Positions 1-7,994 of a stretch of DNA of 64,000 nucleotides are shown piece by piece. How positions within the stretch are numbered: position 1 is the first letter of the stretch; each line of letters starts with the position of its first letter. The notes under the pieces were generated by a model that was not told the origin of the DNA, searched no databases, and was given only the letters and a program-made list of their open reading frames with translations. Source of the DNA: Microlunatus antarcticus (GTDB lineage Bacteria > Actinomycetota > Actinomycetes > Propionibacteriales > Propionibacteriaceae); the NCBI RefSeq assembly GCF_014193425.1, contig NZ_JACHZG010000001.1, forward strand, positions 2,976,001-3,040,000, in the 5' to 3' direction. The translations under genes were made by a program, and so were the position numbers.

Positions 1-274
1 TGATGTTCGGGTTCACCCCGACGTAGTCGCCCTCGGCCAGACCGCGGACCCCCGGGCCGACCTCGGTGACGTGGCCGGCGAACTCGTGACCCGGGACCAC
101 CGGGAACCGGCCGTGCGGGTAGTCGCCGTCGATCAGGTGCAGGTCGGTGCCGCAGACGCCGGTGCCGACCGGGGCGATCACGACCCAGCCCTCCCGGCTC
201 CGGGGGACGGGCCGCTCGTCGAGCTCGACGCCGCCACGGCCGTCGGCCACGACCGCTCGCATGGTCTGGGTCAT
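1..274 (-). CDS. Zinc-dependent alcohol/polyol dehydrogenase, N-terminal part (cut by window edge)
   Basis: Only the first 91 residues lie in the window. They match the GroES-like N-terminal domain of medium-chain zinc dehydrogenases: the catalytic-zinc cysteine sits in GVCGTDLHLIDG and the glutamate/histidine pair in VPGHEFAGHV. This family oxidises alcohols or polyols with NAD(P). The ATG at 274 is used; an ATG at 262 (MRAVV) is an equally possible start. The gene is divergent from the GntR regulator. With the FGGY kinases and sugar importer beyond it, it probably oxidises the imported polyol to a ketose, which is inference. The 38002 gene in this window is a related dehydrogenase. Confidence 0.85.
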   Translation of the reverse strand, partial: MTQTMRAVVADGRGGVELDERPVPRSREGWVVIAPVGTGVCGTDLHLIDGDYPHGRFPVVPGHEFAGHVTEVGPGVRGLAEGDYVGVNPNI

Positions 275-345
275 CGCACCGTTCCGCCTGTCTGACTCGG
301 GCCTGCTGCTGGAGGGCACCGAACTCTAACGCCCGCTGCTCTGCG

Positions 346-371
346 CTGTCTAAACTGTCCGGACAAGACAG
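346..371. promoter_or_regulatory. Operator-like dyad between the dehydrogenase and the GntR gene
   Basis: A perfect 10-bp palindrome TGTCCGGACA (356-365) sits inside outer arms CTGTCT (346-351) and AGACAG (366-371). The inner and outer symmetry centres differ by 2 bp, so two overlapping sites are possible. GGACA/TGTCC words recur in the other divergent region of this locus (6330-6480). GntR-family dimers commonly bind such dyads, so autoregulation is a reasonable inference. Confidence 0.5.
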
Positions 372-422
372 TCCCGTCAGACCTGCCCGACGGTCTGGTT
401 CACTGACGCACCAGGAGGTGCG

Positions 423-1175
423 ATGACGCAGACGATCGACCGGACCTCGCCGGTCCCCTACTACGAGCAGCTGTTCGACATCCTCAAGGGCCGGATCGTC
501 AGCGGCGACCTCCCGGTCGACGAGCGTCTGCCCAGCGAGCTGGAGCTGAGCCGGGACTTCGGCCTTGCGCGCGCCACGGTCCGCCAGACGATGTCCAGGC
601 TCGAGTCCGACGGCTTCGCGCGCCGGGTGGCCCGACGCGGGGTCTTCGCCACCGTCCCCGGGCCGACCTCCGGCTGGATCGTCCAGGACACGGAGGGCTT
701 CCTCGAGTCCCAGATCCGGCACGGCCGTACGGGGATCGAGACGACGGTGGTCGACGCCGGCTTCCGCGTCCCGCCGGCGCACGTGTCGGAGGCGCTGGGG
801 CTGCCCGCCCAGGAGAAGGTGTTCACCCTTGACCGGGCGCGCTCCCTGGACGGCCGACCCGCGCTGTTCAGCACCAACTGGTTCCCGAGCGCCAGCGGAG
901 CGGTGATCGCCGGCGCCACGGACGTGCTCGACGGCACGGGCTCGGTGAACAGCACCCTGCGGCAGGCCGGCTTCGTGATCCAGGGTGCCCGGCGGGTGAT
1001 CCACGCGACGAAGGCGCCCGAACAGGTCGCGGAGCACCTCGGTGTAGAACCCGGCGACCCGGTCCTGCGCATCCGTTCGCTGTCGTGGGACCAGAGCGAC
1101 CGGCGTTTCGACTACTACGAGACCTGGGTGCTCACCGACACGGTGCCGCTCGAGGTGAACATCGTCGCGAGCTGA
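423..1175 (+). CDS. GntR-family regulator with UTRA domain (HutC subfamily)
   Basis: The 250-residue protein has an N-terminal winged helix (about residues 10-75, with LPSELELSRDFGLARATVRQ typical of GntR) and a C-terminal UTRA ligand-binding domain (about 95-245). UTRA domains usually bind small sugars or sugar phosphates and release the protein from its operator. The ATG follows AGGAGG at good spacing. The gene lies between the dehydrogenase and the kinase operon and is convergent with the last kinase, 9 bp away. It is the likely local regulator of kinase operon and importer, acting on TGTCC/GGACA sites. The ligand is unknown. Confidence 0.88.
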   Translation: MTQTIDRTSPVPYYEQLFDILKGRIVSGDLPVDERLPSELELSRDFGLARATVRQTMSRLESDGFARRVARRGVFATVPGPTSGWIVQDTEGFLESQIRHGRTGIETTVVDAGFRVPPAHVSEALGLPAQEKVFTLDRARSLDGRPALFSTNWFPSASGAVIAGATDVLDGTGSVNSTLRQAGFVIQGARRVIHATKAPEQVAEHLGVEPGDPVLRIRSLSWDQSDRRFDYYETWVLTDTVPLEVNIVAS

Positions 1176-1184
1176 GCTGGCCTC

Positions 1185-2519
1185 CTAGATCGCGGCCTTC
1201 TCGCCGAGCGCCGTGGCCGGGTCCGGCACCCAGCCGAGCGCCGACGCGGCAAGCATCGCTGCTCCGACGGCGGTCACCTCGGGCTCGGCGATCGGCGCGC
1301 ACCGGTGGCCGGTGACGGCTTCCTTGATGTCGAGCCAGCCCGGTGAGCGCGTCCAACCCCCCGCCAGCCGCACGAAGGACGGGTTCACGGCGCCGCCGGC
1401 CACAGCGGCCACCGACGCACGTCCCGCGTGGGCCAGAGCCCCCAGCACCGCCGAAGCCTTGGCGCGGGGAGCGCGCGGGGCATCGAGCGCGTAGGACGGC
1501 TGGTCGCCACCCCGTCGACCGGCGCGGAAGTAGCCCGAGCCCAGGATCGGCTCCGGTTGCGCGGTCCCGGCCAGGATCGCCTCCATCCAGCGGGCGACCT
1601 CGGGGTCCTGCGCCGCCCACGCCGTGTTCCGCGCCAGCTCGACCACCCGCAGCACCGTCGTCCCCGCCGACCGGATCCCCGGTGCGATGTCGACATCCGG
1701 GTGGTGGACCGGCGGCGCGTGGGACGTCTGGGCGACGACGACCTCCGCCGTCCCCATGGAGTCCAGCACGGCGCCGGGCATCAGCTGGTCGGCCGCCCAC
1801 CCGCCGACGGGATGGTCGTGACCGCCCACGACCACGGTCGCACCGTCGACGACGGCGCCCGACGCGAGCAGACCCGGGGACCGGAGCGTCCCGACGACCG
1901 CACCCGCCGGCAGCACGCCCGGCAGGAGGTCGCGCGAGCCGAGCGTCGCCGCGACACGGTCGGCGGACCACGACCGGCTGCTCGCCCGCCAGGCACCGGT
2001 GCGTGAGGCGAGCGTGTCGCTGAGGAAGCGGCGAGCGGTCCACAGCACCGCGGGCAGGTCGGCGACGGCGACCCAGCTGCGCGCGGCGTCCGCACCCGGT
2101 TGCTGACGCGCCCACGCCCAGCCCACCAGGGTGCGCGCGGCGTCGTCCGTGGCGTCGAACCCCTCGTCGTCGCCGAGCTCGGGGCGCAGCAGCCGGAGCA
2201 CACCCTGCCGCCGCGGGTCGAACCAGGCCAGCACCGGCGACAGGGGAGCGAGGTCGGCGTCGAGGAGGAGACCGTCCTCCCCTACCCCGACCGTGCAGAC
2301 GGCGTGGGCCGCGTACGCGTCCCCGCAGGCCTCCGTGATCAGCTGCTCGACCAGCGCCACCACGACGAGGGCGTCCGCCGAGAGTCCGTGCCGGTCGCGC
2401 GGGGTCGAGCGTCGCGCCCGCCCGCGGACCACCCCGTCTCGGTCGAGGACGACGACCTTGACGTTGGTGCTCCCGATGTCGACCCCGCAGGCGACAGCCG
2501 TGCGCCTGCTGCTGGACAC
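1185..2519 (-). CDS. FGGY-family carbohydrate kinase 1 (short form)
   Basis: At 444 residues this is shorter than the usual 480-520 of FGGY kinases. The ASKHA phosphate-1 motif is near the N-terminus (GVDIGSTNVKVVVLD). GGHDHPVGG and SMGTAEVV belong to the sugar- and ATP-site region. The last part (EPEVTAVGAAMLAA) is the usual C-terminal helix. The GTG at 2519 is chosen because AAGGAGG lies just upstream; reading further upstream enters the xylulokinase in another frame. Last gene of a four-gene operon. It resembles the kinase at 3990 (both carry GHDHxVGG) more than the xylulokinase between them. Substrate not assignable. Confidence 0.8.
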   Translation of the reverse strand: MSSSRRTAVACGVDIGSTNVKVVVLDRDGVVRGRARRSTPRDRHGLSADALVVVALVEQLITEACGDAYAAHAVCTVGVGEDGLLLDADLAPLSPVLAWFDPRRQGVLRLLRPELGDDEGFDATDDAARTLVGWAWARQQPGADAARSWVAVADLPAVLWTARRFLSDTLASRTGAWRASSRSWSADRVAATLGSRDLLPGVLPAGAVVGTLRSPGLLASGAVVDGATVVVGGHDHPVGGWAADQLMPGAVLDSMGTAEVVVAQTSHAPPVHHPDVDIAPGIRSAGTTVLRVVELARNTAWAAQDPEVARWMEAILAGTAQPEPILGSGYFRAGRRGGDQPSYALDAPRAPRAKASAVLGALAHAGRASVAAVAGGAVNPSFVRLAGGWTRSPGWLDIKEAVTGHRCAPIAEPEVTAVGAAMLAASALGWVPDPATALGEKAAI

Positions 2520-2571
2520 GGAAGGTGCCTCCTTCGTGGTGGATGCCGATCCAGAAGTCTCCTCTGCCCGT

Positions 2572-3993
2572 TCAGACGTCGTAGCCCAGCGCCGCCATCG
2601 CGGACCTGTGCTGCCGGGCGATGTCCTTCTCCAACGCGACGCGCGGCAGCTCCCGCAGAGCCACCGGCCACGTCCTGAAGGCCCCCTCCAGCGCGGAGGC
2701 CGCCTGCAGGGCCGCGCCCTTGGTGACGTACTCGTCCAGCGCCGGCATGACGACCGTGACATCGACCATCTGCGCGAGGATCGTCTGCACCGCCGTGCTG
2801 GCAGCCGCTCCACCGATCAGGAAGAGCCGGTCCACCCGGAGGCCGCAGGCGTCCAGCGCCTCGAGCATCGCGACCTGGCTGGCCACCGTGCCCTCGACGA
2901 CGGCGCGCGCGAAGTTGGGCCGCGTGAAGTTCGCCAGCGACGCCTCGTGCAGCGACGCCCGGGCGTGCGGCAGGTCCGGGGTCCGCTCGCCCTCGAAGAA
3001 GGGCAGCAGCGTGAGGCCGGCCGCTCCCGGAGGTGCCTGGAGCGCCAAGTCCGACAGCTCGGCGTACGTGCACCCGAGCAGAGCGGCCCCCGCGTCGAAG
3101 TTCCGGGCCGCGTTGAGGGTGGCGACGAGTGGCAGGTGATGGCCGGTCGCGTCGGCGTAGCTGCAGACGTAGCCGCTGAGGTCGTGCACGGGGACGGACG
3201 AGCGGGTGTAGACGACACCGGAGGTCCCCAGCGACATCACCGCGTCGCCGTCGCGCAGGTCGAGCGCGAGCGCGGCGGCGGCGTTGTCCCCGCCGCCCAC
3301 CCCGATCGCGACGCCGGCCGGGATGCCCGGCAGACCCGTCCCCGTCACGCCGGCCCGGTCGAGCGGACCCAGGATCCGGGGCAGGACGCACGCCCGACCG
3401 AAGGCGTGCACGAAGAGGTCGGTGCAGTACTCGCCGGTCTGCGGCGACCAGTAGGCGGTGCCGCTCGCCTCGGAGCGGTCGGTGGTCAGCTCGTGGATGT
3501 CTCCGGACCCGTCGTTGAACCCCCGGAGGCGCCAGGTCAGCCAGTCGTGCACGACGGCGACCGCCGCCGTGCGGCGGGCGTGCTCGGGGTGGGTGTCGCG
3601 CAACCAGCGCAGCTTGGCGGCGGTGTCGGACAGGGTGAGCGGCAGCCCCGTACGGCGGATCCACTCCTCCCGGCCGAGCTCGGCGTTCAGCGCCACCATG
3701 TGCGGGTGCGAGCCCGTGTCGTTCCACAGCGGCGAGTCGCAGACCACCGCGCCGTCGGCGTCGAGGAAGACCGGGGTGTGCTGCTGGCCGCTCACCGAGA
3801 TCGCGGCCACGTCGTGGAGCCCGCCCGCCCTCGCGACGGCGAGCAGCAGGGCGTCCCACCAGGCGCGGGGGTCGACGACGGTCTGCGGCGGGTGCGACGC
3901 CTTGCCGTGGCGCAGCTCGAGTCCCGTGCCCAGGTCCCGGACCGTCACCTTGCAGCTCTGCGTCGAGGAGTCGATGCCGGCGACGAGGGTCAC
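2572..3993 (-). CDS. xylB: Xylulokinase-type FGGY kinase
   Basis: This 473-residue protein has a full xylulokinase layout: AGIDSSTQSCKV at the N-terminus, the sugar-binding SGQQHTPVFLD and LWNDTG motifs, GGGDNAAAALALDL and SLGTSGVVYT in the nucleotide region, and LIGGAAAST near the C-terminus. The family phosphorylates D-xylulose to D-xylulose 5-phosphate, feeding the pentose phosphate pathway. The GTG at 3993 overlaps the stop of the upstream kinase (GTGA), implying translational coupling. With a polyol dehydrogenase and polyol-type importer nearby, xylitol or arabitol use is possible, but two more kinases and an aldolase suggest a wider role. Confidence 0.8.
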   Translation of the reverse strand: MTLVAGIDSSTQSCKVTVRDLGTGLELRHGKASHPPQTVVDPRAWWDALLLAVARAGGLHDVAAISVSGQQHTPVFLDADGAVVCDSPLWNDTGSHPHMVALNAELGREEWIRRTGLPLTLSDTAAKLRWLRDTHPEHARRTAAVAVVHDWLTWRLRGFNDGSGDIHELTTDRSEASGTAYWSPQTGEYCTDLFVHAFGRACVLPRILGPLDRAGVTGTGLPGIPAGVAIGVGGGDNAAAALALDLRDGDAVMSLGTSGVVYTRSSVPVHDLSGYVCSYADATGHHLPLVATLNAARNFDAGAALLGCTYAELSDLALQAPPGAAGLTLLPFFEGERTPDLPHARASLHEASLANFTRPNFARAVVEGTVASQVAMLEALDACGLRVDRLFLIGGAAASTAVQTILAQMVDVTVVMPALDEYVTKGAALQAASALEGAFRTWPVALRELPRVALEKDIARQHRSAMAALGYDV

Positions 3994-5435
3994 GAGGGCG
4001 TCGCCTTCAGGTGCTCCCACCGGGGCCGGACCGCGGCGCGCCAGTCGATCAGCCGCGCGTGGCGGACCGGGTCGACCAGGACGTCGTACGGTCCGGTCTC
4101 CGCCCAGACGCCGGTGGTCCCGGACGCCAGCGCCTGGGCTCCGCGGGACACGACCTCGCCGAAGCCCGAGGCGCTGAGCGGGATCCCGAGCAGGTCGGCC
4201 TTCAGCTGGAGCCACAGCGGGTTCCCGCTCGCCGGGCCGATGACCTTGAGCTGCCGGGGCGCGACCCGGAACAGCTCCAGCACGTCGCCGAGCTGCAGCG
4301 CCAGGCCGAGGAAGCAGCCGAGCACGAGATCCTCGGCCGTGGTGCCGGTCCGCAGACCGGCGACGAGGCCCCGTGCCGCGGGGTCCTTCGTCGGGGGTGG
4401 GCTGCCCCGGAACTGCGGCAGCACGAGCGGCACGGCCCCCAGGTCGATCCGGCCCTCCAGGTAGCGGGCGTGCAGGTCGCGCACGCACGCAGCCAGCCGA
4501 CCCGCGTCCAGGCCGAGCATCCCCTGCAGCGTCGCGAAGGCCGAGCCGCCGGTCGGGATCGAGGCGAACAGCGTGTAGCCAGGCCCCGCGCAGGCCAGGC
4601 CGTTGGCGAGCTTGGACCGCTCCGCGTGCCCGTCGAGGGTCGGCGCGTCGGCGACGAGCAGCAGTCCCTCGGTGGTGCCGGTGGAGTTCAGGAGCTCCCC
4701 TGGCCTCAGGTCCGCCCCGACCCCGCCGACCATGTGGTCGTGCCCGGCCACGTGCACCACAACGTCGGTGGACAGACCCACGGACGCGGCGTACGCGGGC
4801 GTGACCGGCGTGCCCTCCGCCGCCGACCGGAGCTCGGGGAAGACGCCGACGTCCAGCCCGACCAGCGCGCACACCTCGGGCGACCAGGTGCGGGTGGACA
4901 GGTCCAGGGCCATGGTCCGGCTGGCCAGTGACGGTTCGGACCACCGCTCCCCGGTCATCACGGCGGCCAGGTGCTCGGCGATGTTCAGCCACCTCGCGTC
5001 GCCGTGCCCACCGGCCCGGTCCACGGCCCAGGCCGTCTTCGACAACGCGTAGTTCCCGCTGACGGGCAGCCCGGTGACGCGGTAGACGAGGGACCGGTCC
5101 TCGAGCGACAGCCCGCGCAGACGGTCGACACCGCGCTGGTCGTGCCACAGGACCATCGGCGACGCCGGCGAGAGATCGCCGCGCACGAGGCCGCCGGACT
5201 CCCCCACCCCGGTGAGCGCGATCCGTTCGACCAGCGCGCGCTGGGCCGCCGGCAGGTCCTTGATGAACGACCCGACGACGTCCAGGAGCGCGGGCACGTC
5301 GTAGATCTCGCCGGCGTCGTCGAGGGCGGTCGGAGTGGCGTGCTTCGCGGTCGCGATCAGGCCTGCGTCGGCGTCGAACACGCACAGCTTGACGCTGGTC
5401 GTCCCGACGTCGACCGTGAGCGTGGGATGCACCAC
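3990..5435 (-). CDS. FGGY-family carbohydrate kinase 3
   Basis: A 481-residue FGGY kinase. VDVGTTSVKLCVFD is the phosphate-1 loop, MVLWHDQRG follows the sugar-binding region, and GHDHMVGGVGADL and NSTGTTEGLL mark the domain-interface and adenosine region. It carries the same GHDHxVGG signature as the kinase at 1185, so the two form a subfamily apart from the xylulokinase. Start is GTG at 5435 (or 5432), 17 bp after the aldolase stop; the ribosome site is weak, so coupling to the aldolase is likely. Its stop overlaps the xylulokinase start by 4 bp. Substrate unknown; a ketohexose or ketopentose is plausible from the context. Confidence 0.8.
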   Translation of the reverse strand: MVHPTLTVDVGTTSVKLCVFDADAGLIATAKHATPTALDDAGEIYDVPALLDVVGSFIKDLPAAQRALVERIALTGVGESGGLVRGDLSPASPMVLWHDQRGVDRLRGLSLEDRSLVYRVTGLPVSGNYALSKTAWAVDRAGGHGDARWLNIAEHLAAVMTGERWSEPSLASRTMALDLSTRTWSPEVCALVGLDVGVFPELRSAAEGTPVTPAYAASVGLSTDVVVHVAGHDHMVGGVGADLRPGELLNSTGTTEGLLLVADAPTLDGHAERSKLANGLACAGPGYTLFASIPTGGSAFATLQGMLGLDAGRLAACVRDLHARYLEGRIDLGAVPLVLPQFRGSPPPTKDPAARGLVAGLRTGTTAEDLVLGCFLGLALQLGDVLELFRVAPRQLKVIGPASGNPLWLQLKADLLGIPLSASGFGEVVSRGAQALASGTTGVWAETGPYDVLVDPVRHARLIDWRAAVRPRWEHLKATPS

Positions 5436-5452
5436 CGTCAGCCCGTCCGCCG

Positions 5453-6289
5453 CTATCGGGCGGACGGGTTGAACATGCGGATCCGACGTTCCACGACGTC
5501 GGCCACCGCAGCGACGGCGTCCTTGGACACGCGGATCAGCGAGACCTCGTCCGGGTTCGCCCGGTAGGCCTCGCCGAACGTACGGATGTAGGCGTTGCGC
5601 AGGTCGCTGGCGATGTTGACCTTGACCACGTCGAACTCGTGCAGGCGGCCGAGCTGGTCGGCGGGCAGACCGGAGCCCCCGTGGATCACCAGCGGGACGG
5701 GACTCACGTCGCGGACCCTCCCGAGCAGCTCGAAGTCGATGCGGGCGTCCGGGGCGTAGCCATGGACGTTGCCGACGGAGACGGCCAGCATGTCGCACCC
5801 GACCGCCTCGACGAACGCGGCAACCTGAGCAGGATCGGTGGAGGCGGCCAGGTCTGCGCCGACCTCGTCCTCCTTGCCGCCGATGCTGCCCAGCTCGGCC
5901 TCCAGCGCGACCGGCCCGCACAGCTCACGGGCCCGCGCCGAGGTGGCGACGTTCTCGTCGTAGGGCTCCTCGGAGGCGTCGATCATGATCGACGTGAACT
6001 TCGCGGCCAGGGCGTCCTCGACCGCGGACAGCGACTTGCCGTGGTCGAGGTGGAGGGCGACCGGGACCTCGCAGTCAGCGAGGCGCCGCGACACCATGTC
6101 GTGGATGTACTCGAAGCCCGAGAGCACGGCGTTGGTGGGAGCGCACTGGATGAACGTCGGCACCCCGACGCGCTCGATCGCCGCGACGATCCCCATCGTC
6201 GTCTCGAGGTTCGTGGTGTTGAACGCACCCGCGACGAGACCACGGGACGTGCACTCAGCGATGACGTCGTGACCACTGACCAGAGGCAT
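5453..6289 (-). CDS. Class II (zinc) ketose-bisphosphate aldolase, GatY/KbaY/Fba family
   Basis: The 278-residue length matches tagatose/fructose-bisphosphate aldolases. Visible landmarks are AGAFNTTNLE near the N-terminus, the zinc region HLDHGKS, EAELGSIGGKED, the SVGNVHG zinc/phosphate segment and the phosphate-binding loop HGGSGLP. It splits a ketose 1,6-bisphosphate (or a related ketose phosphate) into dihydroxyacetone phosphate and an aldehyde. The ATG at 6289 follows GGAAGGA. First gene of the minus-strand operon, divergent from the importer. Together with downstream kinases it suggests double phosphorylation and then aldol cleavage of an imported sugar. Exact stereochemistry cannot be read from sequence. 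Confidence 0.82.
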   Translation of the reverse strand: MPLVSGHDVIAECTSRGLVAGAFNTTNLETTMGIVAAIERVGVPTFIQCAPTNAVLSGFEYIHDMVSRRLADCEVPVALHLDHGKSLSAVEDALAAKFTSIMIDASEEPYDENVATSARARELCGPVALEAELGSIGGKEDEVGADLAASTDPAQVAAFVEAVGCDMLAVSVGNVHGYAPDARIDFELLGRVRDVSPVPLVIHGGSGLPADQLGRLHEFDVVKVNIASDLRNAYIRTFGEAYRANPDEVSLIRVSKDAVAAVADVVERRIRMFNPSAR

Positions 6290-6329
6290 GGGCCGATCCT
6301 TCCAAGGCCACGGCACTGCATCGCGCACT

Positions 6330-6480
6330 GCCTGGTATGGACAGACCGTACCTGACGTCCCACCAGGGCGACAACCGCTGCCCTGGGGAGTCCGGCCCGG
6401 TCAGCGCCTGTCCAGCGAAGCGGTTGACAGCCAGCCCCGAGTGTCCAGATACTGCTACCTGTCCGTCCAGTATGGCTTGT
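6330..6480. promoter_or_regulatory. Divergent regulatory region with repeated GGACA/TGTCC half-sites
   Basis: The 233-bp gap between the aldolase and the binding-protein gene carries GGTATGGACAGACCGTACC (outer arms GGTA/TACC with GG/CC inside) near 6335-6353. It also holds several separate CTGTCC/GTGTCC words between 6408 and 6466. The same hexamers form the dyad at 346-371 in front of the GntR gene. This arrangement fits control of both divergent operons by that regulator; binding itself is inference. Confidence 0.45.
6424..6453 (+). promoter_or_regulatory. Promoter for the sugar importer operon
   Basis: A perfect -35 hexamer TTGACA (6424-6429) is followed after 18 bp by GATACT (6448-6453) as -10. 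The TGTCC words at 6442-6446 and about 6460 overlap or abut it, which fits repression by the GntR protein. Confidence 0.5.
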
Positions 6481-6522
6481 ACGTACAGTCGCCCTCAGGG
6501 CAGAGGAACAGGGGTCCCACCG

Positions 6523-7914
6523 ATGCGCTTTTCCCTTCCACGCCGCCGCGCCACGCGGCTGACCGCAGGCCTGGCCGCCGCGTCGCTGGCGGTGGTGCCG
6601 CTCGCCGCCTGCACCACCGACGGCAGCGGTGCGGGCACGGCGCCGGGCGGCACCGTGACGATCAACGTCGCGCTGGCCGCCAACCCGCAGATGAAGACCG
6701 CGGAGTCGTTGATCAGTGACTTCGAGGCCAAGAACCCCGGCATCAAGGTCAAGTTCACGACCCTCCCGGAGAACGACCTGCGGCCCGCCGTGACCAAGGA
6801 CGTCGCCACCAACGCCGGCCAGTTCGACGTCGCCATGGTCGGTGCCTACGAGGTCCCCATCTGGGCGCAGAAGGGCTGGCTCGTCCCCCTCGACGACTAC
6901 GTCGCCAAGGACACCGCCTGGGACGCCGCGGACCTGACCACCCCGATCAAGGACGTCGTCTCGGGCCAGGACGGCAAGCTCTACGGCGCCCCGTTCTACG
7001 GCTCGTCCTCGTTCCTCTTCTACCGCAAGGACCTGGCCAAGAAGGCCGGCGTCACGATCTCGCAGACCCCGACCTGGGACGAGGTCCAGGCCGCTGCGGC
7101 CAAGATGGACGACAAGGCCGACGGCGTCTCGGGCCTCTGCCTGCGTGGCCTGCCCGGCTGGGGCCAGAACCTGGCCGCGATCACCACCGTGATCAACACC
7201 TACGGCGGGCGCTGGTTCGACGAGAGCTGGAACCCGCAGCTGACCAGCCCGGAGACCGAGCAGGCCGTCCAGTTCTACGTCGACTCGCTGCGCAAGTACG
7301 GCCAGCCCGACGCGGCCAAGGACGGCTGGGAGGGCTGCCTGCAGCAGATGAGCCAGGGCAAGACGGCCATGTGGTACGACGACACGGTCTTCGCCGGGTC
7401 GGTCATCGACCAGGCCACCCCCGAGGTGAAGGACAACCTGGGCTTCGCCATGGCGCCCACCGGCCCGTCCGGCAAGGCCTCGGGCTGGTTGTGGTCGTGG
7501 GGCCTCGGGATCACCAAGTCCTCCAAGAACGCCGACGCGTCCTGGAAGTTCATCTCCTGGGTGACCAGCAAGGACTACATCAAGCTCGCGGGAGAGAAGG
7601 CCGGCTGGGACTCCATCCCGCCCGGCTCGCGCAAGTCGACCTACGAGATCCCCGAGTACAAGCAGGCCGCGGCCAGCTACGCCGACCTCACACTGAAGTC
7701 GATCAACGCCGCGACGCCGAAGGCGCCCACGGTCAAGCCGGTCCCCTACACGGGCGTGCAGTACGTGCAGATCCCCGAGTTCGTCGACATCGGCGACTAC
7801 ACCTCGCAGCAGATCGCGGGCGCCATCGCGGGCACGCAGTCGGTGTCGGAGGCGCTGCAGAAGAGCCAGGACTACACGACCAAGGCGGTCAAGACCGCCG
7901 GCCTCCTCAAGTAG
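6523..7914 (+). CDS. ABC sugar/polyol-binding lipoprotein (CUT1, family 1)
   Basis: The 463-residue precursor has a lipoprotein signal: an Arg-rich N-terminus, a hydrophobic stretch, and the lipobox LAAC at about residues 26-29. The mature part is a family-1 solute-binding fold, with DFEAKNPGIKVKF near the start, YRKDLAKKAGV in the hinge region and a C-terminal half rich in aromatic residues. The FDVAMVGAYEVPIWA segment resembles polyol-binding proteins of the SmoE/MtlE type, so a sugar alcohol is the favoured ligand (moderate certainty). The ATG at 6523 opens a plus-strand operon with two permeases. A hairpin follows the gene. Confidence 0.87.
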   Translation: MRFSLPRRRATRLTAGLAAASLAVVPLAACTTDGSGAGTAPGGTVTINVALAANPQMKTAESLISDFEAKNPGIKVKFTTLPENDLRPAVTKDVATNAGQFDVAMVGAYEVPIWAQKGWLVPLDDYVAKDTAWDAADLTTPIKDVVSGQDGKLYGAPFYGSSSFLFYRKDLAKKAGVTISQTPTWDEVQAAAAKMDDKADGVSGLCLRGLPGWGQNLAAITTVINTYGGRWFDESWNPQLTSPETEQAVQFYVDSLRKYGQPDAAKDGWEGCLQQMSQGKTAMWYDDTVFAGSVIDQATPEVKDNLGFAMAPTGPSGKASGWLWSWGLGITKSSKNADASWKFISWVTSKDYIKLAGEKAGWDSIPPGSRKSTYEIPEYKQAAASYADLTLKSINAATPKAPTVKPVPYTGVQYVQIPEFVDIGDYTSQQIAGAIAGTQSVSEALQKSQDYTTKAVKTAGLLK

Positions 7915-7929
7915 GACCCCTCCCGGACG

Positions 7930-7964
7930 CTGCGGAGCCACCTGCCCCCCGGGCGGCTCCGCAG
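7930..7964 (+). terminator. Hairpin between binding protein and permease genes (attenuator-like)
   Basis: Perfect 10-bp arms CTGCGGAGCC (7930-7939) and GGCTCCGCAG (7955-7964) enclose a 15-nt loop, with no T-run. Placed just after the binding-protein stop and before the permease ribosome site, it could stop part of the transcripts or protect the upstream mRNA. Either would favour high binding-protein expression. Confidence 0.55.
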
Positions 7965-7994
7965 CCCCGGTCCCCACCGAGAGGACCCAGCTCC

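Noticed and set aside
2520-2813. N-terminal extension of FGGY kinase 1 to an upstream start
   Set aside because: The extra ~98 residues are low-complexity Arg-rich sequence overlapping the xylulokinase. The GTG at 2519 has an AAGGAGG site and gives a normal N-terminus.
2131-5385. Very long open frames across the kinase genes on the wrong strand or in the wrong frame
   Set aside because: They are by-products of high GC. The encoded chains are Arg/Pro/Ala-rich with no domain, while the kinase frames show all family motifs.
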